From: Termitidicoccus mucosus | GTDB taxonomy: Bacteria > Verrucomicrobiota > Verrucomicrobiia > Opitutales > Opitutaceae | Reading direction: 5' to 3' | Assembly: GCF_038725785.1 (NCBI RefSeq) | Contig: NZ_CP109796.1 | Coordinates: 3,844,001 to 3,908,000, forward strand | DNA length: 64,000 nucleotides | In this document: piece after piece, positions 8,539 through 16,803 of the stretch | How positions within the stretch are numbered: position 1 is the stretch's first letter | Layout of the letters: every line of letters starts with the position of its first letter | Notes under the pieces: model-generated | The model's database searches: none | What the model was told of the DNA's origin: nothing | What the model saw: the letters and a program-made list of their open reading frames with translations, nothing else | Translations under genes and position numbers: made by a program

Positions 8539-9993
8539 ATGCGAATGAGCCACGCACAGATGTATGAGCGCGTCCTCGCCTCCGACGCGAGTTGCAACGG
8601 GCGTTTCTTCCTCGGCGTGCTCACCACCGGCATTTACTGCCTGCCGTCGTGCCGGGCGCGGAAGCCGAAGGCGGAAAACATCCGCTTCTTCCCATCCTGC
8701 CAGACGGCGCGCGAGGCGGGTTTGCGCGCGTGTAAAAAATGCCATCCCGACGATTTCGAGCGCGGGGCCGATCCGGTGCTCGAAACCGTCGAGGCGCTCG
8801 TCGCCGAGGTGCGCGCGGAGCCCCGGAAGTTTCCCGACGCGCGCGCCATCGTGCGGCGCTCGGGATTTGGGGCGACGCGGGTGTTCGAGTTGTTCCGGCT
8901 GCACTATCACACCACGCCCGCGGACTTGCTGGCCGAGGCGCGGGTGGCAGCGGCGCGGCGCATGCTGCTGGACGGGAAACGAAGCGGGTCGCTGCTCGAT
9001 GTCGCGGAGGCGGCGGGATTCGAGTCGCAGTCGGCGTTTCACGAGCATTTCCGCCGTCTCAACGGCCTCACGCCGTCCGCCTATCGCGAACTCGGCGCGG
9101 ACGATGACGCCACCGCCGCGCGCGGCTTCACCGTCACGCTGCCCGCCGGTTACCCGCTCGCGCTTTTGTGGCGCACGCTCGGGCGCGACCCGAATGGCGT
9201 CACCGAGAGGCTGGAGGGCGGCGTTTTCCGGGCGGCGATCCGCATCGGCGCGGACGGCGCGCCGGCGTTGCTCACGATGCGGTTCGAGGACGGCGGCCGC
9301 GTGCGCGCGTCGTGTTCGCGCGGCCCGGCGCATGGGGCGCACGCGGTCGTCGCGCGGGTGCTTGGCCTGTCGCAGGACGCCGCCGCGTTTGCGCGGCTGG
9401 CGCGGCGGCTCGGGTTTGCCCGGCTCGTGAAGGGGCGCGAGGGCCTGCGGCTGGTGCAGACGGTGTCCGCTTTCGACGGGCTGGCGTGGGCCATCATCGG
9501 GCAGCAGATCAACCTGCCCTTCGCCTTCCAGCTCCGCCAGCGCCTCGCGCTGCACGCGGGCGAGCCGGCGGGGGACGGACTCGTCGCGCTGCCGGCCCCC
9601 GCGACGGTGGCGGCGCTGGCGCCGGAGGCGTTGTGCGCGCTGAAGTTTTCAAGGCAAAAGGCGGACTACCTCATCAACGCCGCGCGGCTCATCGTTTCCG
9701 GGCGGCTCGATCTCGAAGGGCTGCGCGCGATGTCGGCCACGCGGGTGGAGCGCATCCTGGCGGCGGTGCGCGGGCTCGGGCCGTGGTCGGTCAATTACCT
9801 CATGATGCGCTCGCTCGGCTTCGCCGACTGCGTGCCCTACGGCGACACCGGCCTGACGAGCGGGCTGCAACTGTTGATGAAGCTCGAACAACGTCCCGGC
9901 GCGGACGCCACGCGACGGTTGATGACTGTGTTTTCGCCGCATCGCAGCCTGGCCACCGCGCATTTATGGCAGATGAAACAATCCATTTCCTGA
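8539..9993 (+). CDS. Ada-AlkA fusion: alkylation-responsive regulator and 3-methyladenine DNA glycosylase
   Basis: 484 residues. Residues 1-80 are the Ada zinc domain with C34, C38, C65 and C68 (GIYCLPSC ... ACKKC), which accepts methyl groups from phosphotriesters. Residues about 95-195 are an AraC-type helix-turn-helix (SLLDVAEAAGFESQSAFHEHFRRLNGLTPSAYR). Residues about 205-484 are an AlkA-type HhH-GPD glycosylase, with GLGPWSVNYL and catalytic D436 in YGDTGL. It would both activate the adaptive response and excise alkylated bases. An Ogt-type methyltransferase follows 7 nt downstream, so the two form an operon. Confidence 0.92.
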   Translation: MRMSHAQMYERVLASDASCNGRFFLGVLTTGIYCLPSCRARKPKAENIRFFPSCQTAREAGLRACKKCHPDDFERGADPVLETVEALVAEVRAEPRKFPDARAIVRRSGFGATRVFELFRLHYHTTPADLLAEARVAAARRMLLDGKRSGSLLDVAEAAGFESQSAFHEHFRRLNGLTPSAYRELGADDDATAARGFTVTLPAGYPLALLWRTLGRDPNGVTERLEGGVFRAAIRIGADGAPALLTMRFEDGGRVRASCSRGPAHGAHAVVARVLGLSQDAAAFARLARRLGFARLVKGREGLRLVQTVSAFDGLAWAIIGQQINLPFAFQLRQRLALHAGEPAGDGLVALPAPATVAALAPEALCALKFSRQKADYLINAARLIVSGRLDLEGLRAMSATRVERILAAVRGLGPWSVNYLMMRSLGFADCVPYGDTGLTSGLQLLMKLEQRPGADATRRLMTVFSPHRSLATAHLWQMKQSIS

Positions 9994-10000
9994 ATACATC

Positions 10001-10504
10001 ATGAACTACTATTACGATACCTTTTCCGCGCCGATGACCGACGGGTTTTCCGTCGTGGTTGACGCGGACGGCAACGTGGTCGCGACCGCGTTTGGCGGCG
10101 GTGAATGGCTGCGCGGGCGTTTCGAGGGCGGCGAACTCGTGCGCGACCCGAAACGCGCGCGCGCGGCCCGCGCGCAAATCGAGGAGTATTTCGCCGGCGC
10201 GCGCCGCGCGTTCGATCTGCCGCTCAAGCCGGCGGGCTCGCCCTACCAGCTCCGCGTGTGGGAGGCGTTGCGGGCGATCCCGTTTGGCGAGACGCGGAAT
10301 TACGGCGGGCTCGCGCGGGCGCTGCGCTCCTCGGCTCGCGCGGTGGGCCGGGCGAACGGGGCGAACCCGATCGCGCTGATCGTGCCCTGTCACCGCGTGA
10401 TCGGCGCGGACGGCTCGCTGACGGGGTTCGCCTATGGCACGGAAGCCAAGCGCAGGCTGCTCGCCCACGAAGGCGTGGAGCCGTGGGCGTCGGAGCTGGT
10501 GTGA
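10001..10504 (+). CDS. ogt: Methylated-DNA--protein-cysteine methyltransferase
   Basis: 167 residues with the active-site motif IVPCHRVIG (C130), and the upstream AIPFGETRNYGGLARAL helix-turn-helix segment that binds DNA. A suicide enzyme that removes methyl groups from O6-methylguanine. The 7-nt spacing after the Ada-AlkA gene makes the pair a compact adaptive-response operon. Confidence 0.93.
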   Translation: MNYYYDTFSAPMTDGFSVVVDADGNVVATAFGGGEWLRGRFEGGELVRDPKRARAARAQIEEYFAGARRAFDLPLKPAGSPYQLRVWEALRAIPFGETRNYGGLARALRSSARAVGRANGANPIALIVPCHRVIGADGSLTGFAYGTEAKRRLLAHEGVEPWASELV

Positions 10505-10517
10505 TCGTCCCGCGACG

Positions 10518-10610
10518 GTGTGAACACCGCCGCCGCGACTGGAACACAAGCCGTGCAAGCCACGGAAGCCGCTGCGGTCTGCCTTCCAGTCGCGCCGACC
10601 GTGTTCACAC
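10518..10610. repeat. REP-like palindrome upstream of the RAYT gene
   Basis: Arms at 10519-10547 and 10582-10609 are near reverse complements (right arm TTCCAGTCGCGCC then GTGTTCACAC), followed by GGGCAAAA. A related palindrome with the same GGAACACAA and CACGGGCAAAA blocks lies on the other side of the transposase gene at 11593-11711. Confidence 0.75.
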
Positions 10611-10681
10611 GGGCAAAAGGCCGCCACACCGCCCACCCCTGCGCTTGCCCCGGAGACACGCCGCCGCCACCATCGCCCGCC

Positions 10682-11788
10682 ATGAACTACCGCGCCCGTT
10701 TTCACGACTACCGCGAGCCGGCGTTCTACATGCTCACGCTCGTCTCGAAAAACCGGCAGCCTCGCTTCTCCACCTGCGCCGATGACCGCGTGGTTTTCAC
10801 CACCGACGGCGGTATCGCCCACCGCTTCTGGCATAACATCCCGAAACGTTTTCCCGAAATCAAGACGGGCACCCTTGTCGTCATGCCCGATCACATCCAC
10901 GGCATTTTGTGCGTCACGCAGCGCATGGGAAAACCGCTCGGTGTGGCGGTGCGGGCGTTCAAATCGCTGACAACGGGCGAACTGCGCCGCCAGCATCGCG
11001 TCCCGGCCCTTGAGGTCTGGGAACCCGGCTACCACGACCACGTTTTATACAGCGCGGGCGCGCTGCGGGCTTGGACGCGCTACCTCATGGACAACCCGCG
11101 CCGGTATTGCCTGAAAAAGGCCAATCCTGATTTGTTTCGCCGCGCGGAGGGGCTCGCGCATCCGGCGCTGCCGTCCGGCCAAAACTGGACGGGCTACGGC
11201 AACCGCTTCCTGCTCGACCGCCCGGAAAAACTCGCCGTCCGCGTCTCGCGCAAGGCCGCGCCGGGGGCAATCGCCACGTTGCGCGAAAAGACGCTGGGGG
11301 CCGTGGCGGCGGGCGCGGTGGTCGTTTCGCCATTCATCTCGCCCGGCGAAAAGACAATCGCACGGGCAGTTCTGGCTGCGGAGCGCGGCGCGGTCATTCT
11401 GATGAAGCCCGACGGCTTCCCGCCGTTCTTCAAGCCCAAGGGCCGCTATTTTGACGTCTGCGCCGAAGGCCGCCTGCTCATCCTCTCCGCTTCGCTGCCG
11501 GCAGAGAAGCCAGTCGCGCTCACACGCGAAGTTTGTGTGGCCATGAACGACTGGTGCGGGCACATCGCGGGGACGGGGAAAAGGAAGGGCAGAGTGAACC
11601 GCCCGCGCAATAGGAACACAAACCAGGCCGGCGCGTGCGGGAGACAGGCAGCACGCGCAAGAGCACGGCGGACCCCGGCTTGCGTTCCTGTCATGCCGCC
11701 CATGTTCGCACGGGCAAAAAAAAAGAAGGCCGGAGGATTGCTCCGGCCTTCTCGCTATAGATTTTTAGTTACCCGAGGCGGGACTTGA
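10682..11788 (+). CDS. REP-associated tyrosine transposase (Y1/HUH) with extra C-terminal domain
   Basis: Starts at the ATG at 10682. Residues 1-150 are a Y1_Tnp domain: HUH motif H71-x-H73 ([10 protein letters not shown]) and catalytic Y134 in YLMDNPRRY. Residues about 185-295 form a second alpha/beta domain ([57 protein letters not shown]). It looks Rossmann- or DprA/SLOG-like, an assignment by eye only. Residues after about 298 read through the downstream palindrome and the pckG terminator, so the natural stop was probably lost. The gene overlaps the end of pckG by 20 nt. Confidence 0.8.
   Translation: MNYRARFHDYREPAFYMLTLVSKNRQPRFSTCADDRVVFTTDGGIAHRFWHNIPKRFPEIKTGTLVVMPDHIHGILCVTQRMGKPLGVAVRAFKSLTTGELRRQHRVPALEVWEPGYHDHVLYSAGALRAWTRYLMDNPRRYCLKKANPDLFRRAEGLAHPALPSGQNWTGYGNRFLLDRPEKLAVRVSRKAAPGAIATLREKTLGAVAAGAVVVSPFISPGEKTIARAVLAAERGAVILMKPDGFPPFFKPKGRYFDVCAEGRLLILSASLPAEKPVALTREVCVAMNDWCGHIAGTGKRKGRVNRPRNRNTNQAGACGRQAARARARRTPACVPVMPPMFARAKKKKAGGLLRPSRYRFLVTRGGT
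11593..11711. repeat. REP-like palindrome downstream of the RAYT gene
   Basis: Arms around 11593-11620 (GTGAACCGCCCGCGC, then GGAACACAA) and 11681-11711 (GTTCCTGTCATGCCGCCCATG, TTCGCAC) mirror the palindrome upstream of the transposase gene. Both end in CACGGGCAAAA. RAYTs act on such paired palindromes. Confidence 0.65.
11716..11751 (-). terminator. Rho-independent terminator of pckG
   Basis: On the minus strand an 11-bp perfect stem (GAAGGCCGGAG with CTCCGGCCTTC, 5-nt loop) is followed by nine T residues. It lies 18 nt after the pckG stop. Confidence 0.92.
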
Positions 11789-13601
11789 GGGCTTCGCGCT
11801 CGGCCTTCAGCGCGGCGGGGAGCTTCGCGCCGACTTTTTCGAAGAACGACGCCTGATCCTCGACCTCCGCTTTCCACTTGGTCGTATCAACGGCCTGAAG
11901 CTCGTCGAAGGCGGCTTTCGAGAAGTCCGCGCCCGACCAGTCGAGGTCGTCGTAGGAAGGCTGGTAACCGATCTTGGTCTCGACGGCCTTGGCGCAGTCG
12001 CAGCCGATGGCGCGGCCGACGATCCACTTGAGGACGCGGGCGTTTTCGCCGAAGCCGGGCCACATGAATTTGCCGGCGGCGTCCTTGCGGAACCAGTTCA
12101 CGTGGAAGACGGCGGGCATCTTCTTGGCCTTCTTGGCCATGTTGAGCCAGTGCTGGAAGTAGTCGCCGACGTGGTAGCCGCAGAAAGGCAGCATGGCCAT
12201 CGGGTCGCGGCGGACCTGGCCGACTTTGCCGGCGGCGGCGGCGGTCATCTCGGAGCCCATGGTGGCGGCGATGTAAACGCCCTGCTCCCAGCTCTTCGCC
12301 TGATAGACGAGGGGCATGGTGTCGGGGCGGCGTCCGCCGAAGATGAAGGCGCTGATGGGCACGCCGGCGGGATCCTCCCACGCGGGGTCGATGGTCGGGC
12401 ACTGGGAGGCGGGCGCGGTGAAGCGGGAGTTGGCGTGCGCGGCCTTGACGCCGGTCTTGCCGATCTCGGGCGTCCACTTGTTGCCCTGCCAGTCGATGCA
12501 CTCGGCGGGGGGCGTGTCGGTCATGCCTTCCCACCACACGCCGCCTTCGGGTGTGAGGGCGACGTTGGTGAAGATGGTGTTCTTCGCGAGCGACGCCATG
12601 GCATTCGGGTTGGTCTTGACGGAGGTGCCGGGGGCGACGCCGAAGAAGCCGGCCTCGGGGTTGATGGCGCGGAGGACGCCGTTGGCGTCGGGCTTGATCC
12701 ACGCGATGTCGTCGCCGACGGTCCAGACCTTCCAGCCTTTTTCGAGGAGGGCCGGGGGCGGGATGAGCATGGCGAAGTTGGTCTTGCCGCAGGCGGAGGG
12801 GAAGGCGGCGGAGACGTAGGTGCGGTCGCCTTTCGGGCTTTCAACGCCGAGGATGAGCATGTGCTCGGCCATCCAGCCTTCGTCGCGGGCCATGTTGGAG
12901 GCGATGCGGAGCGCGAAGCACTTTTTGCCGAGGAGGGCGTTGCCGCCGTAGCCGGAGCCAAAGGACCAGATTTCGCGGGTCTCGGGGAAGTGAACGATGT
13001 ATTTTTCCTTGTTGCAGGGCCAGATGACGTCCTTCTGGCCGGGGGCGAGGGGGGCGCCGACGGTGTGCATGCAGGGGACAAAGGGCTTTTCATCCTTGTC
13101 GATTTCCTTGATCACGGCGGCGCCGATGCGGGCCATGATGCGCATGTTGACCACGACGTAGGCGGAGTCGGTGAGCTCGACGCCGATCTGGGCGATGGGG
13201 GAGCCGATGGGGCCCATGCTGTAGGGGAGGACATACATGGTGCGCCCCTTCATACAGCCCTTGAAGAGGCCGTTGAGGCGGGCGCGCATGGTGGCGGGGT
13301 CCTCCCAGTTGTTAGTCGGGCCGGCGTCATCCTTGGACTTGGAGCAGATGAAGGTGCGTTCCTCGACGCGGGCGACGTCGCCGGCATCGGAGCGGGCATA
13401 GTAGCAGCCGGGCCAGAGTTTTTCGTTGAGTTTGATGAAGGTGCCGGCCTTCACGAGGGCGGCGCAGAGGGTGTCGTTTTCCTGCTGCGATCCGTCCACC
13501 CAGTGGACATTGGCGGGCTCGCAGAGGGCGACCATTTTTTCGACCCAGCTGAGAAGCTTCGGGTTTTTGCTAAGGGGGACGGAGGGATTTCTCTGGCTCA
13601 T
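11769..13601 (-). CDS. pckG: Phosphoenolpyruvate carboxykinase (GTP)
   Basis: 610 residues, full length for the GTP-dependent class. The P-loop [12 protein letters not shown] is at 267-278 and contains the catalytic C271. Metal- and substrate-site segments include [21 protein letters not shown] and [24 protein letters not shown] lies near the C-terminus. It interconverts oxaloacetate and PEP plus CO2 with GTP/GDP, for gluconeogenesis or, in fermenters, PEP carboxylation. Monocistronic, with its own terminator. Confidence 0.95.
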   Translation of the reverse strand: MSQRNPSVPLSKNPKLLSWVEKMVALCEPANVHWVDGSQQENDTLCAALVKAGTFIKLNEKLWPGCYYARSDAGDVARVEERTFICSKSKDDAGPTNNWEDPATMRARLNGLFKGCMKGRTMYVLPYSMGPIGSPIAQIGVELTDSAYVVVNMRIMARIGAAVIKEIDKDEKPFVPCMHTVGAPLAPGQKDVIWPCNKEKYIVHFPETREIWSFGSGYGGNALLGKKCFALRIASNMARDEGWMAEHMLILGVESPKGDRTYVSAAFPSACGKTNFAMLIPPPALLEKGWKVWTVGDDIAWIKPDANGVLRAINPEAGFFGVAPGTSVKTNPNAMASLAKNTIFTNVALTPEGGVWWEGMTDTPPAECIDWQGNKWTPEIGKTGVKAAHANSRFTAPASQCPTIDPAWEDPAGVPISAFIFGGRRPDTMPLVYQAKSWEQGVYIAATMGSEMTAAAAGKVGQVRRDPMAMLPFCGYHVGDYFQHWLNMAKKAKKMPAVFHVNWFRKDAAGKFMWPGFGENARVLKWIVGRAIGCDCAKAVETKIGYQPSYDDLDWSGADFSKAAFDELQAVDTTKWKAEVEDQASFFEKVGAKLPAALKAEREALKSRLG

Positions 13602-13956
13602 AGGTTTCTGTTTTATGGTTTCAGGTTCGTGCAGTGTGTCTGACGAAAGGGATCTGTGGTTGTTTGCTGGAATGCGGCGGATGGTCGCGGACCATGCCGG
13701 GAGAGTCGTCTAACTTGGCAAAGGTTTCACCGCGTTCCCAGTAAAAAAACTTTGCGAATCGTGAAAGGTTTCAAGGGATGCCGGTTGCCAAGGCAGGCTG
13801 AAGAGAATCAGTCATTTCCCGGAAGCAAATCCTCGGTTTTTTATTCCGCCTCTAATTAGTTTATCTTATTTATATTATCATTTGTGTACTTGGCTTGGGG
13901 CCGCATTCCGTGTTGCGGTGCGAATGTCGCCGGATACGGTGGCGCCTTTCTCCCGC
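13602..13956. promoter_or_regulatory. Divergent intergenic region between pckG and the DUF502 gene
   Basis: About 355 nt with no gene. The stretch 13850-13885 is unusually AT-rich for this genome (TCTAATTAGTTTATCTTAT, followed by TTATATTATCA) and probably holds a promoter for the rightward genes. The pckG promoter must also lie here. No operator-like palindrome was recognised. Confidence 0.45.
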
Positions 13957-14676
13957 ATGACCGACGAAGCCAAAAAGAAACACCCGCGCCTGACCGCGCT
14001 GCGCAACGGATTTGTCTCGGGCATCGTGCTGCTCGCGCCCATCGGCATCACGGTGTTTGTGTTCTCGTGGATTTTCAAGAAGGCCGGCGGTGTCGTGCGC
14101 CCGCTTTTCCAGGATTACCTGCCCGCCAACATCCGCCCCGACAGCATCGTGTGGGACATCCTCGCGACGTTTGTGCTCATCGCGCTCATCACGCTGCTCG
14201 GCCTGATTTCCCGCTACGTGTTGAGCAAATATTTCCTCGGGCTGGTGGACCGTTTCATCCGCAGCATCCCCGCGGTAAGCTCGGTATATAACGCCATCAA
14301 GCAGATCATCGACACCTTCGGCACGCAGAATCGCAACGTCTTCAGCAAGGTCGTGCTCGTGGAGTTTCCGCGCAAGGGCATGTATTCGGTCGGGTTTCTG
14401 ACGAACAAGATGCACGGCGAGGTGCAGGAAAAAACCGCCGAGGTCGTGTGGTCGGTGTTCATCCCGACCACGCCGAATCCGACGACGGGCTTTCTCGTGA
14501 TGCTGCCGAGCGAACACATCACCGAACTCGACATGAGCGTGGGCGACGGCATGAAGCTCATCATTTCCGGTGGCGCCGTCTCGCCGCCGTGGCCGATGAC
14601 CACCGAGCAGCGACTCGCGCACGAGGCGGCGGCGGGAAAGGAACCTGTCCCATCCATCGCGCCGCCGCAGGGTTGA
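13957..14676 (+). CDS. DUF502 family inner-membrane protein
   Basis: 239 residues from the ATG at 13957 (MTDEAKKKHPRL); in-frame starts at 13924 and 13882 exist, but the shorter form has the usual DUF502 beginning. Two membrane helices (GIVLLAPIGITVFVFSWIF and WDILATFVLIALITLLGL) flank a short loop. The conserved core continues with SIPAVSSVYNAIKQIIDTF, then VLVEFPRKGMYSVGFLTN and PTTPNPTTGFLVMLP. The family is widespread in bacteria and has no settled function. It lies just upstream of recO. Confidence 0.85.
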   Translation: MTDEAKKKHPRLTALRNGFVSGIVLLAPIGITVFVFSWIFKKAGGVVRPLFQDYLPANIRPDSIVWDILATFVLIALITLLGLISRYVLSKYFLGLVDRFIRSIPAVSSVYNAIKQIIDTFGTQNRNVFSKVVLVEFPRKGMYSVGFLTNKMHGEVQEKTAEVVWSVFIPTTPNPTTGFLVMLPSEHITELDMSVGDGMKLIISGGAVSPPWPMTTEQRLAHEAAAGKEPVPSIAPPQG

Positions 14677-14695
14677 CCGGCATAGAATCAGCCCC

Positions 14696-15355
14696 ATGCC
14701 CGCGCAGCCCCTCGACACCGAAGCCATCGTCGTCTCGCGCCGGCCGCCGTCGGATTCGTTTCAGGTTCTCACGCTGCTTTCCGCCGAGCACGGCATGCTG
14801 ACCGCGCTCCAGCGGGTCGCCCAGAAATCCGCCGCCAGCGCCCCCGTGCTCGATCTGTTCGACGAGGCTGCGTTCGTGCTCGAAAGCTCCAATCAGGGCC
14901 GGACCTGGTTTATCAAGGAAGCGCGCCTGCTTGCGCGCCATCCCGGCATCGGCCGCGACTACGAGACGCTCCGGCACGCCTCCGACTTCGCGGCCATCCT
15001 CGCGCGCAATCACATCCCCGAGGAGACGCGCGGCTCGGTGCACGCCCTGCTGCGCGAGGCGCTCGTCGCGTTTGCCGGGGCGGGGCGCCCCGACATCGTT
15101 TACCTGAAATGCCTTTATCGCCTCGCGCGCGACGAGGGCTACCCGGTGCGCCAGCAATGGTTTCCCGCGCTGCCCGCCGCCGACCGAGAGGCGGTCGCGG
15201 CGATTCTCAACCAGCCCGTCTCCGGCCAGACCGCCGCGCCCGCCGCCGTCGCGCGCTATCGCGACCGCCTCGAAGCCTACCTGCGTTTGCACACGGACAT
15301 CCTGCTGGATTTGTATGCCGCCGCGAGGTTTGACAGGGTTGTGACAAAGGTTTGA
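14696..15355 (+). CDS. recO: DNA repair protein RecO (C-terminus possibly altered by prophage insertion)
   Basis: 219 residues. The N-terminal OB-fold begins DTEAIVVSRRPPSDSFQVLTLLSAEHGMLTALQRV; the helical C-terminal half lacks an obvious zinc-binding Cys set. RecO helps RecR load RecA at single-stranded gaps. The last codons (ARFDRVVTKV, stop) lie within the repeats that mark the prophage left end (15326-15359). The final few residues and the stop may therefore be phage DNA, making the protein slightly shorter than the usual 240 or so residues. Confidence 0.8.
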   Translation: MPAQPLDTEAIVVSRRPPSDSFQVLTLLSAEHGMLTALQRVAQKSAASAPVLDLFDEAAFVLESSNQGRTWFIKEARLLARHPGIGRDYETLRHASDFAAILARNHIPEETRGSVHALLREALVAFAGAGRPDIVYLKCLYRLARDEGYPVRQQWFPALPAADREAVAAILNQPVSGQTAAPAAVARYRDRLEAYLRLHTDILLDLYAAARFDRVVTKV

Positions 15356-15362
15356 GAGGAAA
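15326..15362. repeat. Left-end transposase-binding-type repeats
   Basis: AGGTTTGACAGG at 15326-15337 and AGGTTTGAGAGG at 15348-15359 are direct repeats 22 bp apart. The second matches in inverted orientation the two right-end repeats at 58068-58079 and 58110-58121. They overlap the 3' end of recO. By analogy with Mu they are probable transposase-binding sites. Confidence 0.75.
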
Positions 15363-15426
15363 CCGTGAAATCAGGCCGATTTGCAGGGGCGTTGCACCCG
15401 GACGGGAAGCGGGTTGCAGCGGGCAA

Positions 15427-16212
15427 TCAGCGCGGCGTGATGATGACCTCTTTGTAGCGTTTCGCCGGACCACCCTTGTTGGCGATGCCCTTGGCCCGGT
15501 CGATCGACTTGATGCGGAAGCCGGGCATCAGGCTGCGCACCTCCTCGCAGTCCTGGAAGGTGAAGAGCCATTTGCCTTTCAGGCCGCCCAGACGCTCACA
15601 GAAGGCTGTGAGATCGGCCACGCTCCAGCCATCATAGTTCTCGCCGCCGCTGTCGAGATAGGGCGGATCGACGAAAAAGAAGGTCTCGGGCGCATCGTAG
15701 AGTTCGAAGATCTTTACCCAGTTACGGTGCTCGATCGTAGTGCGGTCGAGACGATGGCTCAGCGTGCGGATGGCCACCAAGCGCTGCGCCCGCGAGGTCA
15801 GAGGCTGCTTGCGGCTGATGGCAAAGCTCGTGCCCTGCCCGCCGAAGCTGAGGCGGTTGCGGATAAACCACCGCGCTGCCCGCTGGATCTCGGTGAGTCC
15901 GGGCTGCTGGCAATAGTCCTCGAAGTCTTGTCGGGAGTTAAGCACGAGATCGAGCTCATCGAGCACCGGGTCGAGGTGGTATTTGCAGCAGCGATAAAAG
16001 CTCACGAGGTCACCGTTGATGTCGTTGATGATTTCGACCGGGCTTGGCTGCTTGGCGCAGAAGAGCGCGAGGCCTCCGCCGAAAACCTCACAATAAGCTG
16101 TGTGCGTCGGAATGAGCGGCAGCAGGTATTTGAGGAGGCGGGTTTTGCCGCCCGCCCAGCCGATGACGGGCTTGGCAGGCGCGAGGGTTTGGGTATCGGG
16201 TTGGGTGTTCAT
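15427..16212 (-). CDS. D12-class DNA adenine N6-methyltransferase
   Basis: 261 residues. The SAM-binding motif near the N-terminus is PVIGWAGGKTRLL, followed by YCEVFGGGLALF; motif IV is FFFVDPPYLDSGG. This is the Dam/MTase D12 family, usually methylating adenine in a short palindrome such as GATC. It is the last gene of the leftward late block, next to the left terminus, without a cognate nuclease. The likely role is protecting phage DNA from restriction. Confidence 0.88.
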   Translation of the reverse strand: MNTQPDTQTLAPAKPVIGWAGGKTRLLKYLLPLIPTHTAYCEVFGGGLALFCAKQPSPVEIINDINGDLVSFYRCCKYHLDPVLDELDLVLNSRQDFEDYCQQPGLTEIQRAARWFIRNRLSFGGQGTSFAISRKQPLTSRAQRLVAIRTLSHRLDRTTIEHRNWVKIFELYDAPETFFFVDPPYLDSGGENYDGWSVADLTAFCERLGGLKGKWLFTFQDCEEVRSLMPGFRIKSIDRAKGIANKGGPAKRYKEVIITPR

Positions 16213-16229
16213 AAGAAAGGGGGACCGCG

Positions 16230-16799
16230 CTACCAGAAAGCCTCCACCACGGGCTCGAGGGCGCGCAGGGCGGCGCGGTCGTCGGCGGTGGCCTCAATCT
16301 GGCCGGCGAGCACGGCCTCACGCGCGAAGCAGCCTTGCTTGTGGCTCGCCGCTGCATCGAAGAGCGCGGCGCATTGCGCGTTATTGAGCATGAGCCAAGT
16401 TGCATCCGCGCATTTCCAGTTAGTCGTGAAGTCCGGATCGGTGCCCGCGGCGGTGAACACTCCGAGGATGCTCGTTTGCGAGCGGTCGTCGCTGGCAATC
16501 GGGCGATCGAGGAAAACGAAGCCGCCCGTCTCGACCTCCCAGCGGCGCTCGGCGAGGCGCGCGCGGAGCCGGGCGCGCAGATCGGCGGCGGTCACGACGG
16601 CAGGCGGGCGAGCTTCGGCCGCACCGCCGGCCAGCGCGGCGGGGATGTCGGCGGGGTCGGCGAGATCCGGGAAATACCTCCGGCCGAGAAACGCACCGCC
16701 CTCGGCGGTGTAGCAGGCGATGAGAATCCCGGATACCTCGACATCCTCCATCACCTCGTAGTAGCCCACCCCTTTGATTTGCGGATTGATCGATGGCAT
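16230..16799 (-). CDS. DUF4376-type phage tail-associated protein
   Basis: 189 residues from the ATG at 16799. The C-terminal 110 residues fit the DUF4376 pattern: LRARLAERRWEVETGGFVF, LDRPIASDDRSQTSILGVF, NWKCADATWLMLNNAQ. The N-terminal half is probably a structural or assembly segment. It directly follows the gp15-like tail protein gene. DUF4376 proteins accompany tail fibre genes and may aid fibre assembly. Confidence 0.7.
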   Translation of the reverse strand: MPSINPQIKGVGYYEVMEDVEVSGILIACYTAEGGAFLGRRYFPDLADPADIPAALAGGAAEARPPAVVTAADLRARLRARLAERRWEVETGGFVFLDRPIASDDRSQTSILGVFTAAGTDPDFTTNWKCADATWLMLNNAQCAALFDAAASHKQGCFAREAVLAGQIEATADDRAALRALEPVVEAFW

Positions 16800-16803
16800 A
16801 AAA

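Noticed and set aside
12102-13643. Long plus-strand frame opposite pckG
   Set aside because: Gly/Ala/Asp-rich antisense shadow typical of GC-rich DNA.
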